37,821 bases of DNA from a virus: IMG/VR virus record IMGVR_UViG_3300035698_025196, positions 1-37,821 of that record; one strand, written 5' to 3'. The first letter of the stretch is position 1. The number at the start of each line of letters is the position of its first letter. Shown here piece after piece: positions 7,518 to 14,660 of the stretch. The translations under genes were made by a program, and so were the position numbers. The notes under the pieces were generated by a model. It did no database searches, was not told the DNA's origin, and was given only the letters and a program-made list of their open reading frames with translations.

Positions 7518-7880
7518 TTAATTTTTATTGTTAATTGTTTTCAGTTTTTTAATACTTCTTGGATAAGAGAAAGAGAAAGAATCTTTGGATTCATATTTAC
7601 GAAACATCATACAATTAAAACCAAGAGCTTTAGACCAAATTTGCTTTGAATGAAAAACTTTACATAAACTTAAGAATACCGCATATTGGCTTCCAGTTTT
7701 TTTAGAGAAGGGGATAAGAGTCAATATTACATTATTTCTAACAATAACTTTATCGGAATTAGGTTGTGGGAAACGACAAACCAACCTACCTCTATCGAGG
7801 CAATCGTATCCATGTTTCTCCACAGTAGATCGCATTATGTTTATGAGTTTAGCTCTTTCTCTTGAATTACTTTCTTCCAT
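7518..7880 (-). CDS. hypothetical protein, paralog of 6710-7066, 120 aa
   Basis: See the related gene at 6710-7066: shared NSRER..K start, HGYDCLDRGR and PFSKK motifs, and a basic SIKKL tail. The ATG at 7880 is chosen because a TATCTTTG promoter box ends only six bases upstream, leaving no room for an earlier start such as the in-frame TTG. The message is probably leaderless or nearly so. Confidence 0.7.
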   Translation of the reverse strand: MEESNSRERAKLINIMRSTVEKHGYDCLDRGRLVCRFPQPNSDKVIVRNNVILTLIPFSKKTGSQYAVFLSLCKVFHSKQIWSKALGFNCMMFRKYESKDSFSFSYPRSIKKLKTINNKN

Positions 7881-7886
7881 AGGCAA

Positions 7887-7894
7887 CAAAGATA
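7887..7894 (-). promoter_or_regulatory. Bacteroidetes-type -7 box (TATCTTTG)
   Basis: On the minus strand TATCTTTG matches the consensus TAnnTTTG exactly and ends six bases before the ATG at 7880. No clear TTG -33 element is visible at the right distance. The spacing to the start codon is the same as at 8858-8865. Confidence 0.6.
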
Positions 7895-7940
7895 AGAAAA
7901 AAAAACGTTACATCATATACTGTCACGGAAATTAATCTTT

Positions 7941-8486
7941 TCATTCGATTATCTCTATATACAAATCTTCTTTAGAATATTGAATATCACATTTTTGTGA
8001 CACTCTAAAGCCACCACATTCGTTTACACCTACTATTTCACCACAAAGCTCTGAGAAGAAATCCATCTCACCACATTCCTCTAGGTATTCTTCATCTTCT
8101 TCACCATATACCAAATCTAGATTATCTTTTACAAAGGTTATTATTCTTTTTTCTTCAGACTCCGACAGATCACATCCATTACTAATTCCAAATGACTTTG
8201 CACCATTACGTGATTGCAACAGAGTGTCACACATTTTCTTTATGGCAAGTGCTTTATCTTTTGACTCTGTATGATACAATTCTGTATTATAATGATCTCC
8301 ATCATTTTCCCAAGACACTACCTCTAAGGTGTATCCTTTTTGTCTAATAAGTTTCTTCTCGTTCTTTGTTTCTAATTTTAGCAGACCTTCTTTTGATCCA
8401 TCATTAGTTTTCCAGTCTGCAAAGGCTTTTAATTTCTCAGGTGAGCTTAAGTCAACCAAGGCTACGAGTTTAAGTATTTCTTCCAT
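7941..8486 (-). CDS. hypothetical protein, 181 aa, possibly the larger part of a split gene
   Basis: Blocks such as KLKAFADWKTNDGSKEGLLKLE and YTLEVVSWENDGDHYNTE recall a family seen in Bacteroidetes phages. The C-terminus is acidic with several cysteines (LEECGEMDFF, CGEIVGVNECGGF). The frame continues upstream, without a frame change, through two stops (TAG at 8526-8528, TAA at 8544-8546) into the short ORF at 8544-8624. The two may therefore be one interrupted gene. Function unknown. Confidence 0.6.
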   Translation of the reverse strand: MEEILKLVALVDLSSPEKLKAFADWKTNDGSKEGLLKLETKNEKKLIRQKGYTLEVVSWENDGDHYNTELYHTESKDKALAIKKMCDTLLQSRNGAKSFGISNGCDLSESEEKRIITFVKDNLDLVYGEEDEEYLEECGEMDFFSELCGEIVGVNECGGFRVSQKCDIQYSKEDLYIEIIE

Positions 8487-8543
8487 TGTTTTGATTATAA
8501 AATATATCTGGGTAGTCTCTAGTGACTACTCTTGATATTCTTC

Positions 8544-8624
8544 TTATGTCATGCAAGCTAAGGCTGGAACATTGTGTTCATCTCCGTAGTCTCGGTTAAA
8601 TGTTAATAGTTTGTATTTTTTCAT
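8544..8624 (-). pseudogene. 26-residue ORF that looks like the broken 5' end of a longer gene
   Basis: The peptide MKKYKLLTFNRDYGDEHNVP followed by ALACMT looks like the conserved N-terminus of a phage protein family that normally continues with an acidic EEEY stretch. Here a TAA follows, yet the codons after it read EEYQE in the same frame before a TAG. That frame then runs into the gene at 7941-8486. I read this as a gene interrupted by two nonsense codons. A real 26-residue peptide cannot be excluded. Confidence 0.45.
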
Positions 8625-8646
8625 TTTCTTTTATTAGTGGGGTGGT

Positions 8647-8817
8647 TTACTCCCATGACCTTGATTGTTCCAGACGCAATATCGCCTTATCTGCTTCTAA
8701 TCTTGAATCAAAATGATGCGTCCTGTAACCCACAGGAGAATGATAAGAGGTTTGGTAGATTTTAATCAATCCCCATAAGTATCCTTGGAAGATGCAATAC
8801 CTCTTTACTCCTGTCAT
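8647..8817 (-). CDS. small hypothetical protein, 56 aa or longer with a frameshift at its start
   Basis: From the ATG at 8817 the protein reads MTGVKRYCIFQGYLWGLIKI and ends in a charged helix (SRLEADKAILRLEQSRSWE). The first ATG after the promoter (8851) is in another frame. With one A fewer in its AAAA run (plus-strand TTTT at 8845-8848) it would join this frame as MKYKIKEEINSMTGVKRY. A start-proximal frameshift is therefore likely. Function unknown. Confidence 0.55.
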   Translation of the reverse strand: MTGVKRYCIFQGYLWGLIKIYQTSYHSPVGYRTHHFDSRLEADKAILRLEQSRSWE

Positions 8818-8843
8818 GGAATTTATTTCTTCTTTGATTTTGT

Positions 8844-8900
8844 ATTTTCATGTAAGACAAAGATACAAAAAAAAACTACACCTTTGTCTTACATGAAAAT
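8844..8900. repeat. perfect 19-bp inverted repeat in a divergent promoter region
   Basis: Arms at 8844-8862 and 8882-8900 are exact reverse complements, separated by 19 nt. The left arm contains part of the minus-strand -7 box and the ATG at 8851. The right arm lies just upstream of the plus-strand box at 8908. It is well placed to be an operator that controls both directions, and its RNA would form a strong hairpin. Confidence 0.85.
8858..8865 (-). promoter_or_regulatory. Bacteroidetes-type -7 box (TATCTTTG) for the minus-strand block
   Basis: TATCTTTG on the minus strand matches TAnnTTTG. It overlaps the left arm of the inverted repeat and ends six bases before an ATG at 8851, the same geometry as the box at 7887-7894. 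It is the natural promoter for the genes reading down to 5390. Confidence 0.65.
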
Positions 8901-8907
8901 TATTTTG

Positions 8908-8915
8908 TATATTTG
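8908..8915 (+). promoter_or_regulatory. Bacteroidetes-type promoter (TATATTTG) for the rightward run
   Basis: TATATTTG at 8908-8915 follows a TTTG at 8883-8886 with 21 bp between. It ends four bases before the ATG at 8920, so transcription would start at or next to the start codon. The TTTG lies inside the right arm of the inverted repeat, so a protein bound there could block it. Confidence 0.7.
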
Positions 8916-8919
8916 ACCA

Positions 8920-9480
8920 ATGGATAAAAAAGAATTAAAAGATAATCTAGATAAGCAGATTATAAAGTTTGGCAAATACCTCAAGACACCATCGAAGCAG
9001 ATTCAAGCAGAATTTGATGCTTTGTATAAAAAAACTTATGACGAGGAATATTACATTAAAGATGTTATATTAACCCCTAATGGTATTTTGTTCGAAACAG
9101 AAATTAAAACAATCAGCAAGAAACTTGATTGGTTTAGAGATACAGACACACTTGTTTATTCTGTGTATCAACTCGACAAGTCAAATCATGTGATTAAGGA
9201 AGTTGATTTCATTAACAATTTCCTTAACACTGAAAGCATATCTGTTGATGAAGTTGATGAAGTTGAAGATAATTCTTTTAAGATGACTTGGTTGGATGCT
9301 AGTTTTCCACCAACAGGAGGGAGGTACTGGTGTGTGGTAGAGGAGCAGAACGATTTAGGGTTATCTAAATTCCAATGGAATTGCGATTACAACCCTAACG
9401 ACAAAAGATGGTCTGATGGTGGAGAATCAATGGTTGTTACGCATTATGTTGAGCTTCCACCAATGCCTGTTAAAAAATAA
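8920..9480 (+). CDS. hypothetical protein with C-terminal DUF551-like domain, 186 aa
   Basis: The last 60 residues read as a DUF551-type domain: TWLDASFPPTGGRYWCVVEE, a tryptophan-bearing middle, then VTHYVELPPMP. This domain is frequent in phage proteins and has no assigned function. The first 120 residues are charged and unrecognised, with an acidic repeat SVDEVDEVED near residue 110. It is the first gene of the rightward run and probably leaderless. Confidence 0.75.
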   Translation: MDKKELKDNLDKQIIKFGKYLKTPSKQIQAEFDALYKKTYDEEYYIKDVILTPNGILFETEIKTISKKLDWFRDTDTLVYSVYQLDKSNHVIKEVDFINNFLNTESISVDEVDEVEDNSFKMTWLDASFPPTGGRYWCVVEEQNDLGLSKFQWNCDYNPNDKRWSDGGESMVVTHYVELPPMPVKK

Positions 9481-9488
9481 CAAAGATT

Positions 9489-9911
9489 ATGAGAGCTGAA
9501 GCCTTAGGAAAAGGAAGCATTGTATTTTTTGACAATGAAGTTCATTGGGTATTAGCTATATTGCTTCCCGATGAAGAATCTCTTGTTGTCCTTCAAAATC
9601 AGAAGCAAGAAGAGATTGTAGTTAACATAAACTTGATCAGAGGAGTTTACTTGAACCCTATTTGGATGAAGCGTTTAGGTTTCTCTTATAGGGTTGCAGG
9701 GATTGGAGGGCAAGACCAATGGGCTGGCTACGGCACTTGGGAGCATGAAGAAGCCAAGATATATTTTCATGGGCATAAGAAGATATCTGACACTCTTCCG
9801 TTGTTCTATGGACGTAATAGAGAGTTTAGGTTTGAGTTTGTCCATGAGGTTCAGAATTTGTATTTAGCATTGAAGAAAGAAGAGATAAAGACAACAAATG
9901 AAACGACCTAG
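9489..9911 (+). CDS. phage-type hypothetical protein (VHEVQNLYLAL family), 140 aa
   Basis: The N-terminus GKGSIVFFDNEVHWV looks like a small beta barrel. The middle LNPIWMKRLGF and the C-terminal VHEVQNLYLALKKEE match a family repeated across Bacteroidetes genomes and phages, usually ending VHQLQNLYFALTGEEL or similar. Its role is unknown. The recognition rests on pattern memory. Confidence 0.7.
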   Translation: MRAEALGKGSIVFFDNEVHWVLAILLPDEESLVVLQNQKQEEIVVNINLIRGVYLNPIWMKRLGFSYRVAGIGGQDQWAGYGTWEHEEAKIYFHGHKKISDTLPLFYGRNREFRFEFVHEVQNLYLALKKEEIKTTNETT

Positions 9912-10010
9912 AGTGGAAGATTTTCTTGATTTAGCTGACGGTCAATGTGGCTCAAAAAGGAATTTGACATTCATTCTATCGAAAAAGATTTAATGGACAA
10001 ACTAAAATGA
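9898..10010 (+). pseudogene. small gene with a -1 frameshift at an A run
   Basis: The ATG at 9898 gives MKRPRVEDFLDLADGQCGSK and then leaves frame, ending at 9991-9993 after 31 residues. After the A5 run at 9954-9958 the other frame reads KKEFDIHSIEKDLMDKLK and ends with a TGA (10008-10010) that overlaps the next ATG as ATGA, the coupling seen throughout the window. One missing A, or programmed -1 slippage, would explain this. The intact protein would be about 37 residues. Confidence 0.6.
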
Positions 10011-10603
10011 GCCTAAAGACTTACATAAGCGATTTGCGTAGCTCAGGTTTTGGGCTTAAAACACCTTTATATAATCTTCAAGGGGATTACAAAACAGCTT
10101 TAAAAATCAACAAGAAGGTTCGAGAGGGTTGGGAGATCAAGACAGTGTATCACCGAGGAGCTTTCATTGAAGCAGATCAATTCTGTCTCTACAACAACAC
10201 TCCAATGTTAACCAGTGGTTTTGAATTAAGGGGTTGGAATATATTTGTTCATTTGAATGAATGGTGGGATAAAGAATCTGATTTAATTGTGCCTATAGAG
10301 GACATTAAAATTCAGGATGTATGTATGGGCTTGTTTCGGGAGTGTCTTTGTGTTGATTCTGGCTATGAAATTTTTGACCACTTCATCTTAGAGAAGGAAA
10401 CTAAGTCTAACCAATTTTTAATTGAGGACAAAGTTGGTTATTTATCTTTTAAGATTTACGATTCAGAAACTAACAACCGATTTTCAAAAAGCATAGACAA
10501 AGACGTAGCGCTAAGAGACTTCCACAATGGAGTGTTTGATATAGAGTTTATTGAGAAGGAGTTAATAAAAGGGTTTAATTATGACACACAAGAAACAGAC
10601 TGA
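10007..10603 (+). CDS. hypothetical protein, 198 aa
   Basis: A soluble protein with Trp-rich stretches (RGWNIFVHLNEWWDKESD) and no recognised family. Its start overlaps the stop of the frameshifted small gene before it. Its last 23 bases overlap the next gene. Confidence 0.6.
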   Translation: MSLKTYISDLRSSGFGLKTPLYNLQGDYKTALKINKKVREGWEIKTVYHRGAFIEADQFCLYNNTPMLTSGFELRGWNIFVHLNEWWDKESDLIVPIEDIKIQDVCMGLFRECLCVDSGYEIFDHFILEKETKSNQFLIEDKVGYLSFKIYDSETNNRFSKSIDKDVALRDFHNGVFDIEFIEKELIKGFNYDTQETD

Positions 10604-10970
10604 AGAACTTATTCAGCAATACCAATTACACAGCGATAGTCGGATTGATGCCATCGAGAATACATTGTTGCATGTTAATCAGCTTCTAGCTATCATTGAG
10701 AAATATGATTTGCTTATTTTAACAGATGTTAATGGAGGTAAAGAAGATTATTGGGAAGTCATTAAAACACGTTTAATTAACCTGCTTATATTAGAGATCG
10801 AAAAAGATTTTTATTGTAACGACAAGCTTCTAAAGGGCGCTATGGATACAACTTGTGACAACTTGTTGGATGCATGTAGCTCTCAGTGTGATCGCTGCAA
10901 AAAAGAATCTTTGGATTGGGTTAGCACAAAGAAAAGAGAAAAGAGGGTTTTAGAGTTAAAAAAGACTTAG
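10581..10970 (+). CDS. hypothetical protein with C-terminal Cys cluster, 129 aa
   Basis: This mainly helical protein begins with a Gln/Leu-rich stretch (QTEELIQQYQLHSD). Near residues 93-108 it has four cysteines (CDNLLDACSSQCDRCKKES), a spacing that could bind a metal ion but does not match a zinc finger family I know. It ends one base before the next start. Confidence 0.6.
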   Translation: MTHKKQTEELIQQYQLHSDSRIDAIENTLLHVNQLLAIIEKYDLLILTDVNGGKEDYWEVIKTRLINLLILEIEKDFYCNDKLLKGAMDTTCDNLLDACSSQCDRCKKESLDWVSTKKREKRVLELKKT

Positions 10971-10971
10971 A

Positions 10972-11532
10972 ATGAGAGATAAACGACCTTATACAATAAA
11001 CAAAGTCACCAAACCTGATGGGTTTTATCGTGCTTTTTGGGTAAAGAACCAAGTTTACATTGACGATCAAATTTCTACGTTAGAGAATCAAATGCAACTC
11101 TCTGGTATAAGAGATTTTTATAAAGAAGAATTAATAGAGGTGTCACAAGACTGTTTTGACACTAGAGGTTTTTGTATTGTGGTAGAAGTGAAAGATCAAA
11201 CTGGATACTTAAATGTTCTTCATACTGGGATACCTATTTATGAAGAGGTTTTTGAAACAAAAGGCTACAAAAACAATAAACCATATAAAACACGCAAAGG
11301 GTTTAAAGAGAAGAGAATCCAAACATTCATTTTGGGTGCAGGAACAAATTATAGTTATACAACAACTATTCGGGGAAGAAATATTATTGTTGCAGCCAAT
11401 TTGGATAAAGTCATATTTGTTGAAGACCTATTTACAAAAGATTTTTGTTTAAAAAACTTTTTTAAACAAGATTTTTGGAGTTCTAACGGCACTGTGTATA
11501 TGACATCAAGACCTGAAAATTTGTTGGAATAA
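10972..11532 (+). CDS. hypothetical protein, 186 aa
   Basis: A basic soluble protein of unknown function (GYKNNKPYKTRKGFKEKR in the middle). The N-terminal part could be all-beta (GFCIVVEVKDQTGYLNVLH). Overlapping frames at 11213-11452 and 11355-11582 are shadows. A new promoter follows directly, so this is probably the last gene of its transcription unit. Confidence 0.6.
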   Translation: MRDKRPYTINKVTKPDGFYRAFWVKNQVYIDDQISTLENQMQLSGIRDFYKEELIEVSQDCFDTRGFCIVVEVKDQTGYLNVLHTGIPIYEEVFETKGYKNNKPYKTRKGFKEKRIQTFILGAGTNYSYTTTIRGRNIIVAANLDKVIFVEDLFTKDFCLKNFFKQDFWSSNGTVYMTSRPENLLE

Positions 11533-11542
11533 AAATTTTTTG

Positions 11543-11550
11543 TATATTCG
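11543..11550 (+). promoter_or_regulatory. Bacteroidetes-type -7 box variant (TATATTCG)
   Basis: TATATTCG lies four bases before the ATG at 11555. A TTG at 11524-11526 is 16 bp upstream. The same variant box occurs at 25172-25179 and 31307-31314, which suggests it is a real alternative in this genome. Confidence 0.55.
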
Positions 11551-11554
11551 TAGT

Positions 11555-12049
11555 ATGATAAAATACAGAATACATTTACCAAAGATGGGCGATGCTTCTC
11601 CCACTGGTACAGTCACCGAATATCTTGTTCAAGATGGAACCATTGTAGAAAAGGATCAAGTTGTTATGGAAATTGCCACTGACAAAGCATCGCTTGAAAT
11701 GCCAGCTACTATCGGAGGAAGGATTGAGTACGTTGCTAAGATTGATAAGGAATTCAAAGTAGGTGAGATTTTGTTTTACATCCATGCAGACGTAAAGTTT
11801 GAAGTTGGAGATCAAGTGAGGTGTGTTGATTTGACAATGTTATCGGATGCCCATATCAAACCCCCTTTAATACTGAGCCAAATATACCCTGTCAAAGAGA
11901 TTATTTTGGATTCTAAAGGTAACCAGCATCTTGATTTGGGTTTAAAGTCTGAGTACAACTACATCAGAAGCATAGAAACTGAAGATGAACTAGATCGAGG
12001 AGATCAAATTCACTGGTGTCACCCATCAAGAGTTATAAAGCAAGACTAA
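11555..12049 (+). CDS. lipoyl-domain protein fused to a phage C-terminal domain, 164 aa
   Basis: Residues 1-78 are a near-complete biotinyl/lipoyl domain: LPKMGDASPTGTV, then TDKASLEMPA with Lys44 as the expected lipoyl attachment site, then KVGEILFYIH. Such domains carry lipoamide in 2-oxo acid dehydrogenase E2 subunits. Here no catalytic domain follows. Instead residues 83-164 (GDQVRCVDL, GNQHLDLGL, IHWCHPSRVI) resemble a small beta domain recurrent in Bacteroidetes phage proteins. The ATG at 11555 is chosen because the promoter box ends four bases upstream. The domain could be lipoylated by host enzymes; the role is unknown. Confidence 0.75.
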   Translation: MIKYRIHLPKMGDASPTGTVTEYLVQDGTIVEKDQVVMEIATDKASLEMPATIGGRIEYVAKIDKEFKVGEILFYIHADVKFEVGDQVRCVDLTMLSDAHIKPPLILSQIYPVKEIILDSKGNQHLDLGLKSEYNYIRSIETEDELDRGDQIHWCHPSRVIKQD

Positions 12050-12061
12050 AATTAGACTAAA

Positions 12062-12490
12062 ATGAAAACTATGACAATCGATGGACAAGAATATGTTCTT
12101 GTCCCAAAAAAAACATTTGAAGAACTGAGTTCTTCAAATTACACAAAAGAAATTGACACATCTGACTTAGCTATACATAACATATCTTTTGAATGCCAGT
12201 CTGAGACAGATGATGACTTATTTGAATTTTCTGTATTGGTGGACGAAGAAGACGGGGACTTAGTTGTGACCGATATGGTTTCCACCAAATGGACAAACAA
12301 AAGGGTTCCTAAAAGTGAGTGTAAGAGTCAGTGCTGGGATAGTAAGTTATGGCTTCTAGAGTTGAGCAACACCAATGACAGATTATCTATTGATGAGTTT
12401 CCAGAGGAAATTGATGAATATGGATTTAAAGTTGTGCAGGTATTAATGCTAAAAGTAATCGACTTAGGTTGGTTGGGAGAAAAAATATAA
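12062..12490 (+). CDS. hypothetical acidic protein, 142 aa
   Basis: The opening (MTIDGQEYVLVPKKTFEEL) resembles short phage proteins and antitoxin-like starts, but the rest is an acidic domain I do not recognise (LVDEEDGDLVVTDMV). The tail repeats hydrophobic residues (VLMLKVIDLGWLGEKI). It starts 12 bases after the lipoyl gene. Confidence 0.6.
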   Translation: MKTMTIDGQEYVLVPKKTFEELSSSNYTKEIDTSDLAIHNISFECQSETDDDLFEFSVLVDEEDGDLVVTDMVSTKWTNKRVPKSECKSQCWDSKLWLLELSNTNDRLSIDEFPEEIDEYGFKVVQVLMLKVIDLGWLGEKI

Positions 12491-12492
12491 AA

Positions 12493-12699
12493 ATGGCTAT
12501 AACAAAAAAAATATCGTATCTGATCAAGCATCAAGACGAAGAAGAAATGATTTCAATGGGAGGTTTTAGTTTCAATGCAGATGAAGATGAACTAGAAGAA
12601 GCAATGAATCACTTATGGAAAAATGTAATGAAACAAATACTCGATGAAGAAGAAATTGATGCCGATAAGATAACTTCTATCAAAATAGATATGTCATGA
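12493..12699 (+). CDS. small acidic protein, 68 aa
   Basis: The ATG at 12493, two bases after the previous stop, is preferred over an in-frame TTG. The protein is mostly Glu/Asp-rich helix (DEDELEEAMNHLWKNVMKQI). It ends in an ATGA overlap with the next gene. Function unknown. Confidence 0.6.
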   Translation: MAITKKISYLIKHQDEEEMISMGGFSFNADEDELEEAMNHLWKNVMKQILDEEEIDADKITSIKIDMS

Positions 12700-12896
12700 A
12701 GATATACTTTTTAACACTATTGTTAACGGCAGTCATGGCTGCTTTTCCTATCTACGGACTTATGTCGGGAGATACGTTTTGGACTTGGAGTCAACCAGAC
12801 CAAATACTAGTAATAAACTGTACTGTTATTTTATGTTTTTTGTTTGCTAAACTTTTATACGAATCAATCACAGAACATGGAAAGAATAACAGCTAG
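12696..12896 (+). CDS. small two-helix membrane protein, 66 aa
   Basis: Two hydrophobic segments (about residues 3-22 and 38-54) flank a Trp-rich loop (TFWTWSQPD). Function unknown. It is coupled to the previous gene by ATGA and overlaps the next by 20 bases. Confidence 0.6.
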   Translation: MKIYFLTLLLTAVMAAFPIYGLMSGDTFWTWSQPDQILVINCTVILCFLFAKLLYESITEHGKNNS

Positions 12897-13113
12897 TAGC
12901 TTAAAAAAGAAATCAGATGAGTTTAACTCGTTTAAAAACAAGTTAAATAAAATTCTTTATATATTGGATGATAGAGCAGAAATTGGAGCCACATTCTTTC
13001 GTGCTACATTTACTGAGGTAGATGAAATCAAAGAGGAATTAAGAGCAAGAGGTTTTAAAGTAAGGCGTTTCGCGCAGTCTGACAATACTGAAACAACCAA
13101 TATATTTTGGTAA
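12877..13113 (+). CDS. hypothetical protein, 78 aa
   Basis: The ATG at 12877 (MERITASSLKKK) is preferred over an upstream in-frame TTG, which would overlap the preceding gene further. The pattern of charged helix, then FFRATFTEVDEIKEELRARGF, suggests a small alpha/beta fold in which the final part holds a ridge of basic residues. Not recognised. Confidence 0.6.
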   Translation: MERITASSLKKKSDEFNSFKNKLNKILYILDDRAEIGATFFRATFTEVDEIKEELRARGFKVRRFAQSDNTETTNIFW

Positions 13114-13114
13114 A

Positions 13115-13384
13115 ATGAGTTTTAAATGGTTTATGAATTGGTTTTTTTCTCAACTCTATAGAATGACGCTCTGTAGAGTTGGGCTGCATTGGAATAAATA
13201 CTACTTCGAAGCACATAAGACATCAGGAGTCGATCATATCAACATGAGTGAAATCATGGTTCCCATAAGAGAATGTGCTTGCTGCAATAGGCGCGAACAC
13301 CACTTAAGTCCTATGAATCAAGGGTTTAATGATTGGCAAAGATTTAACTACAAACCAGACGAAGAAATAAAATTAACAAATTAA
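13115..13384 (+). CDS. small Cys/His protein, possible zinc binder, 89 aa
   Basis: After an aromatic N-terminus the protein has LCRVGLHW, then near residues 54-63 CACCNRREHH, a set of Cys and His that could hold zinc. It resembles small phage zinc-ribbon proteins that start LCxxGxHxW. The coding sequence contains an 8-bp inverted repeat (13151-13158 and 13174-13181), probably incidental. Confidence 0.6.
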   Translation: MSFKWFMNWFFSQLYRMTLCRVGLHWNKYYFEAHKTSGVDHINMSEIMVPIRECACCNRREHHLSPMNQGFNDWQRFNYKPDEEIKLTN

Positions 13385-13394
13385 TTGAAAAAGA

Positions 13395-13622
13395 ATGAAG
13401 TTAAAAGAATACATGGAAGGGCTTGCTCTATTCATAAAAGAAAATCCAGACGCATTAGAACTAGAGGTGGTTACTAGTAGGGATGATGAAGGAAACGGCT
13501 ACAACGCAGTATACTACACACCAAGTAAAGGTATACATGAAGATGGAGATTTCATTTCAGCAAGCCAAATTAAGGAATACGAACGAGAAACTGATGAAAT
13601 AAACGCAGTATGTTTGAATTAA
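13395..13622 (+). CDS. phage-type hypothetical protein, 75 aa
   Basis: The layout, a short helix (MKLKEYMEGLALFIKENPDA), then LELEVVTSRDDEGNGYNAV, matches a small phage family that often reads PDAEVxxxxDDEGN. Its function is unknown. It overlaps the next gene by 13 bases. Confidence 0.65.
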   Translation: MKLKEYMEGLALFIKENPDALELEVVTSRDDEGNGYNAVYYTPSKGIHEDGDFISASQIKEYERETDEINAVCLN

Positions 13623-14029
13623 ACTATTTTGTATTTGCGGTTCCTTCAAAAAAAAAACCAAGAGATGAGCAATTATATTTATCTCCAGCCAAGATTATCT
13701 TTTACCCTTTAAATCAGAAGGATAAGGAGTTAGATTCGGATTTCTGGACACATTATGATTTGTTCATTTGTTCCGACGAAGACATTGAGTCAGGAGATTA
13801 TTTTATAACTCCTTACGATAAAACGCAACATTTTGGTCAATCTAAACGTTGTAGGGAAGGAACACCAACTTGTTTCAAGGTAATCAAGTCTACAGTTAAT
13901 CGTAAATTTAGGAAGGAGTTCTTAAATGAAGTCATCTCTAGACATTTTAAAGATAAAGAGTTACCTTTTGTTGATGTTTCAGAATCTCATATAAATTTAG
14001 AACTAAATTTAAAAAAATGTACAATGTAA
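13610..14029 (+). CDS. phage-type hypothetical protein, 139 aa
   Basis: The middle (DLFICSDEDIESGDYFI), a following CFKVIKSTVNRKF and the C-terminal ELPFVDVSESHINLEL match a recurring phage protein plan in which a small beta domain is followed by residues describing a variable end. I know no activity for it. It overlaps both neighbours. Confidence 0.6.
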   Translation: MFELNYFVFAVPSKKKPRDEQLYLSPAKIIFYPLNQKDKELDSDFWTHYDLFICSDEDIESGDYFITPYDKTQHFGQSKRCREGTPTCFKVIKSTVNRKFRKEFLNEVISRHFKDKELPFVDVSESHINLELNLKKCTM

Positions 14030-14349
14030 CTTTTTGGATTGAAATAGAAGAAGAAGAAATTCAAGTTGCTTCTTGGGAGCAGCCATCAGACCCAAATTTT
14101 CAAGTGGGTGATATTATGAATTTTGATATTCACAACTCTATTTACGCAGGTCATAAATTATATAACCAAACAAGAACAGAAGAAGAATTAATTAAATCAC
14201 TTCGACACAAAAAACTTGTTATTATCGATAAAGGTAACTGGGTTAAAATTTGGGTCGATGGAAAAAAAGATTTTAAAGGCATTGAAGAATACTACAGCCG
14301 CAGAACTATGGTGAATGTAGAATATAGAATGGAGTTGAGAGATGTTTAA
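14017..14349 (+). CDS. hypothetical protein, 110 aa
   Basis: Not recognised. An acidic N-terminus (WIEIEEEEIQV) is followed by a GD..NFDI strand that recalls small SH3-like folds, then a basic C-terminus. The start overlaps the previous gene by 13 bases. Confidence 0.6.
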   Translation: MYNVTFWIEIEEEEIQVASWEQPSDPNFQVGDIMNFDIHNSIYAGHKLYNQTRTEEELIKSLRHKKLVIIDKGNWVKIWVDGKKDFKGIEEYYSRRTMVNVEYRMELRDV

Positions 14350-14366
14350 TTTTTAATTTTTATTAT

Positions 14367-14654
14367 ATGACCTTCGACATGTTTAGTGTATTTCTAGCTT
14401 TACTAATAATCTTCACTATCGCTGTTGGTATGTTTAAGCTTATTGAAGTCCCTCATATAAAATACTTTGCTCCTATTATTAAGAGCAAAGCAAAGATTGT
14501 AAAAATAGTTATATCTGTAGACGTTACAGATTACATAAAAAGGAATAAATTCAACCAAAAGGAGGCTGCTCAAAAGATTAAGCAGAACCTAGTTGAATCA
14601 AATATAATTTCAAACTACGGAGACCTAAACACGGTGAGGGTTTCTATTAATTAA
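14367..14654 (+). CDS. membrane-anchored small protein, 95 aa
   Basis: One N-terminal helix (residues 5-24, VFLALLIIFTIAVGMFKLI) anchors a lysine-rich helical domain (KRNKFNQKEAAQKIKQNLVE) that would face the cytosol. Function unknown. It begins a run of four small membrane or exported proteins to 16203. Confidence 0.6.
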   Translation: MTFDMFSVFLALLIIFTIAVGMFKLIEVPHIKYFAPIIKSKAKIVKIVISVDVTDYIKRNKFNQKEAAQKIKQNLVESNIISNYGDLNTVRVSIN

Positions 14655-14660
14655 AACAAA

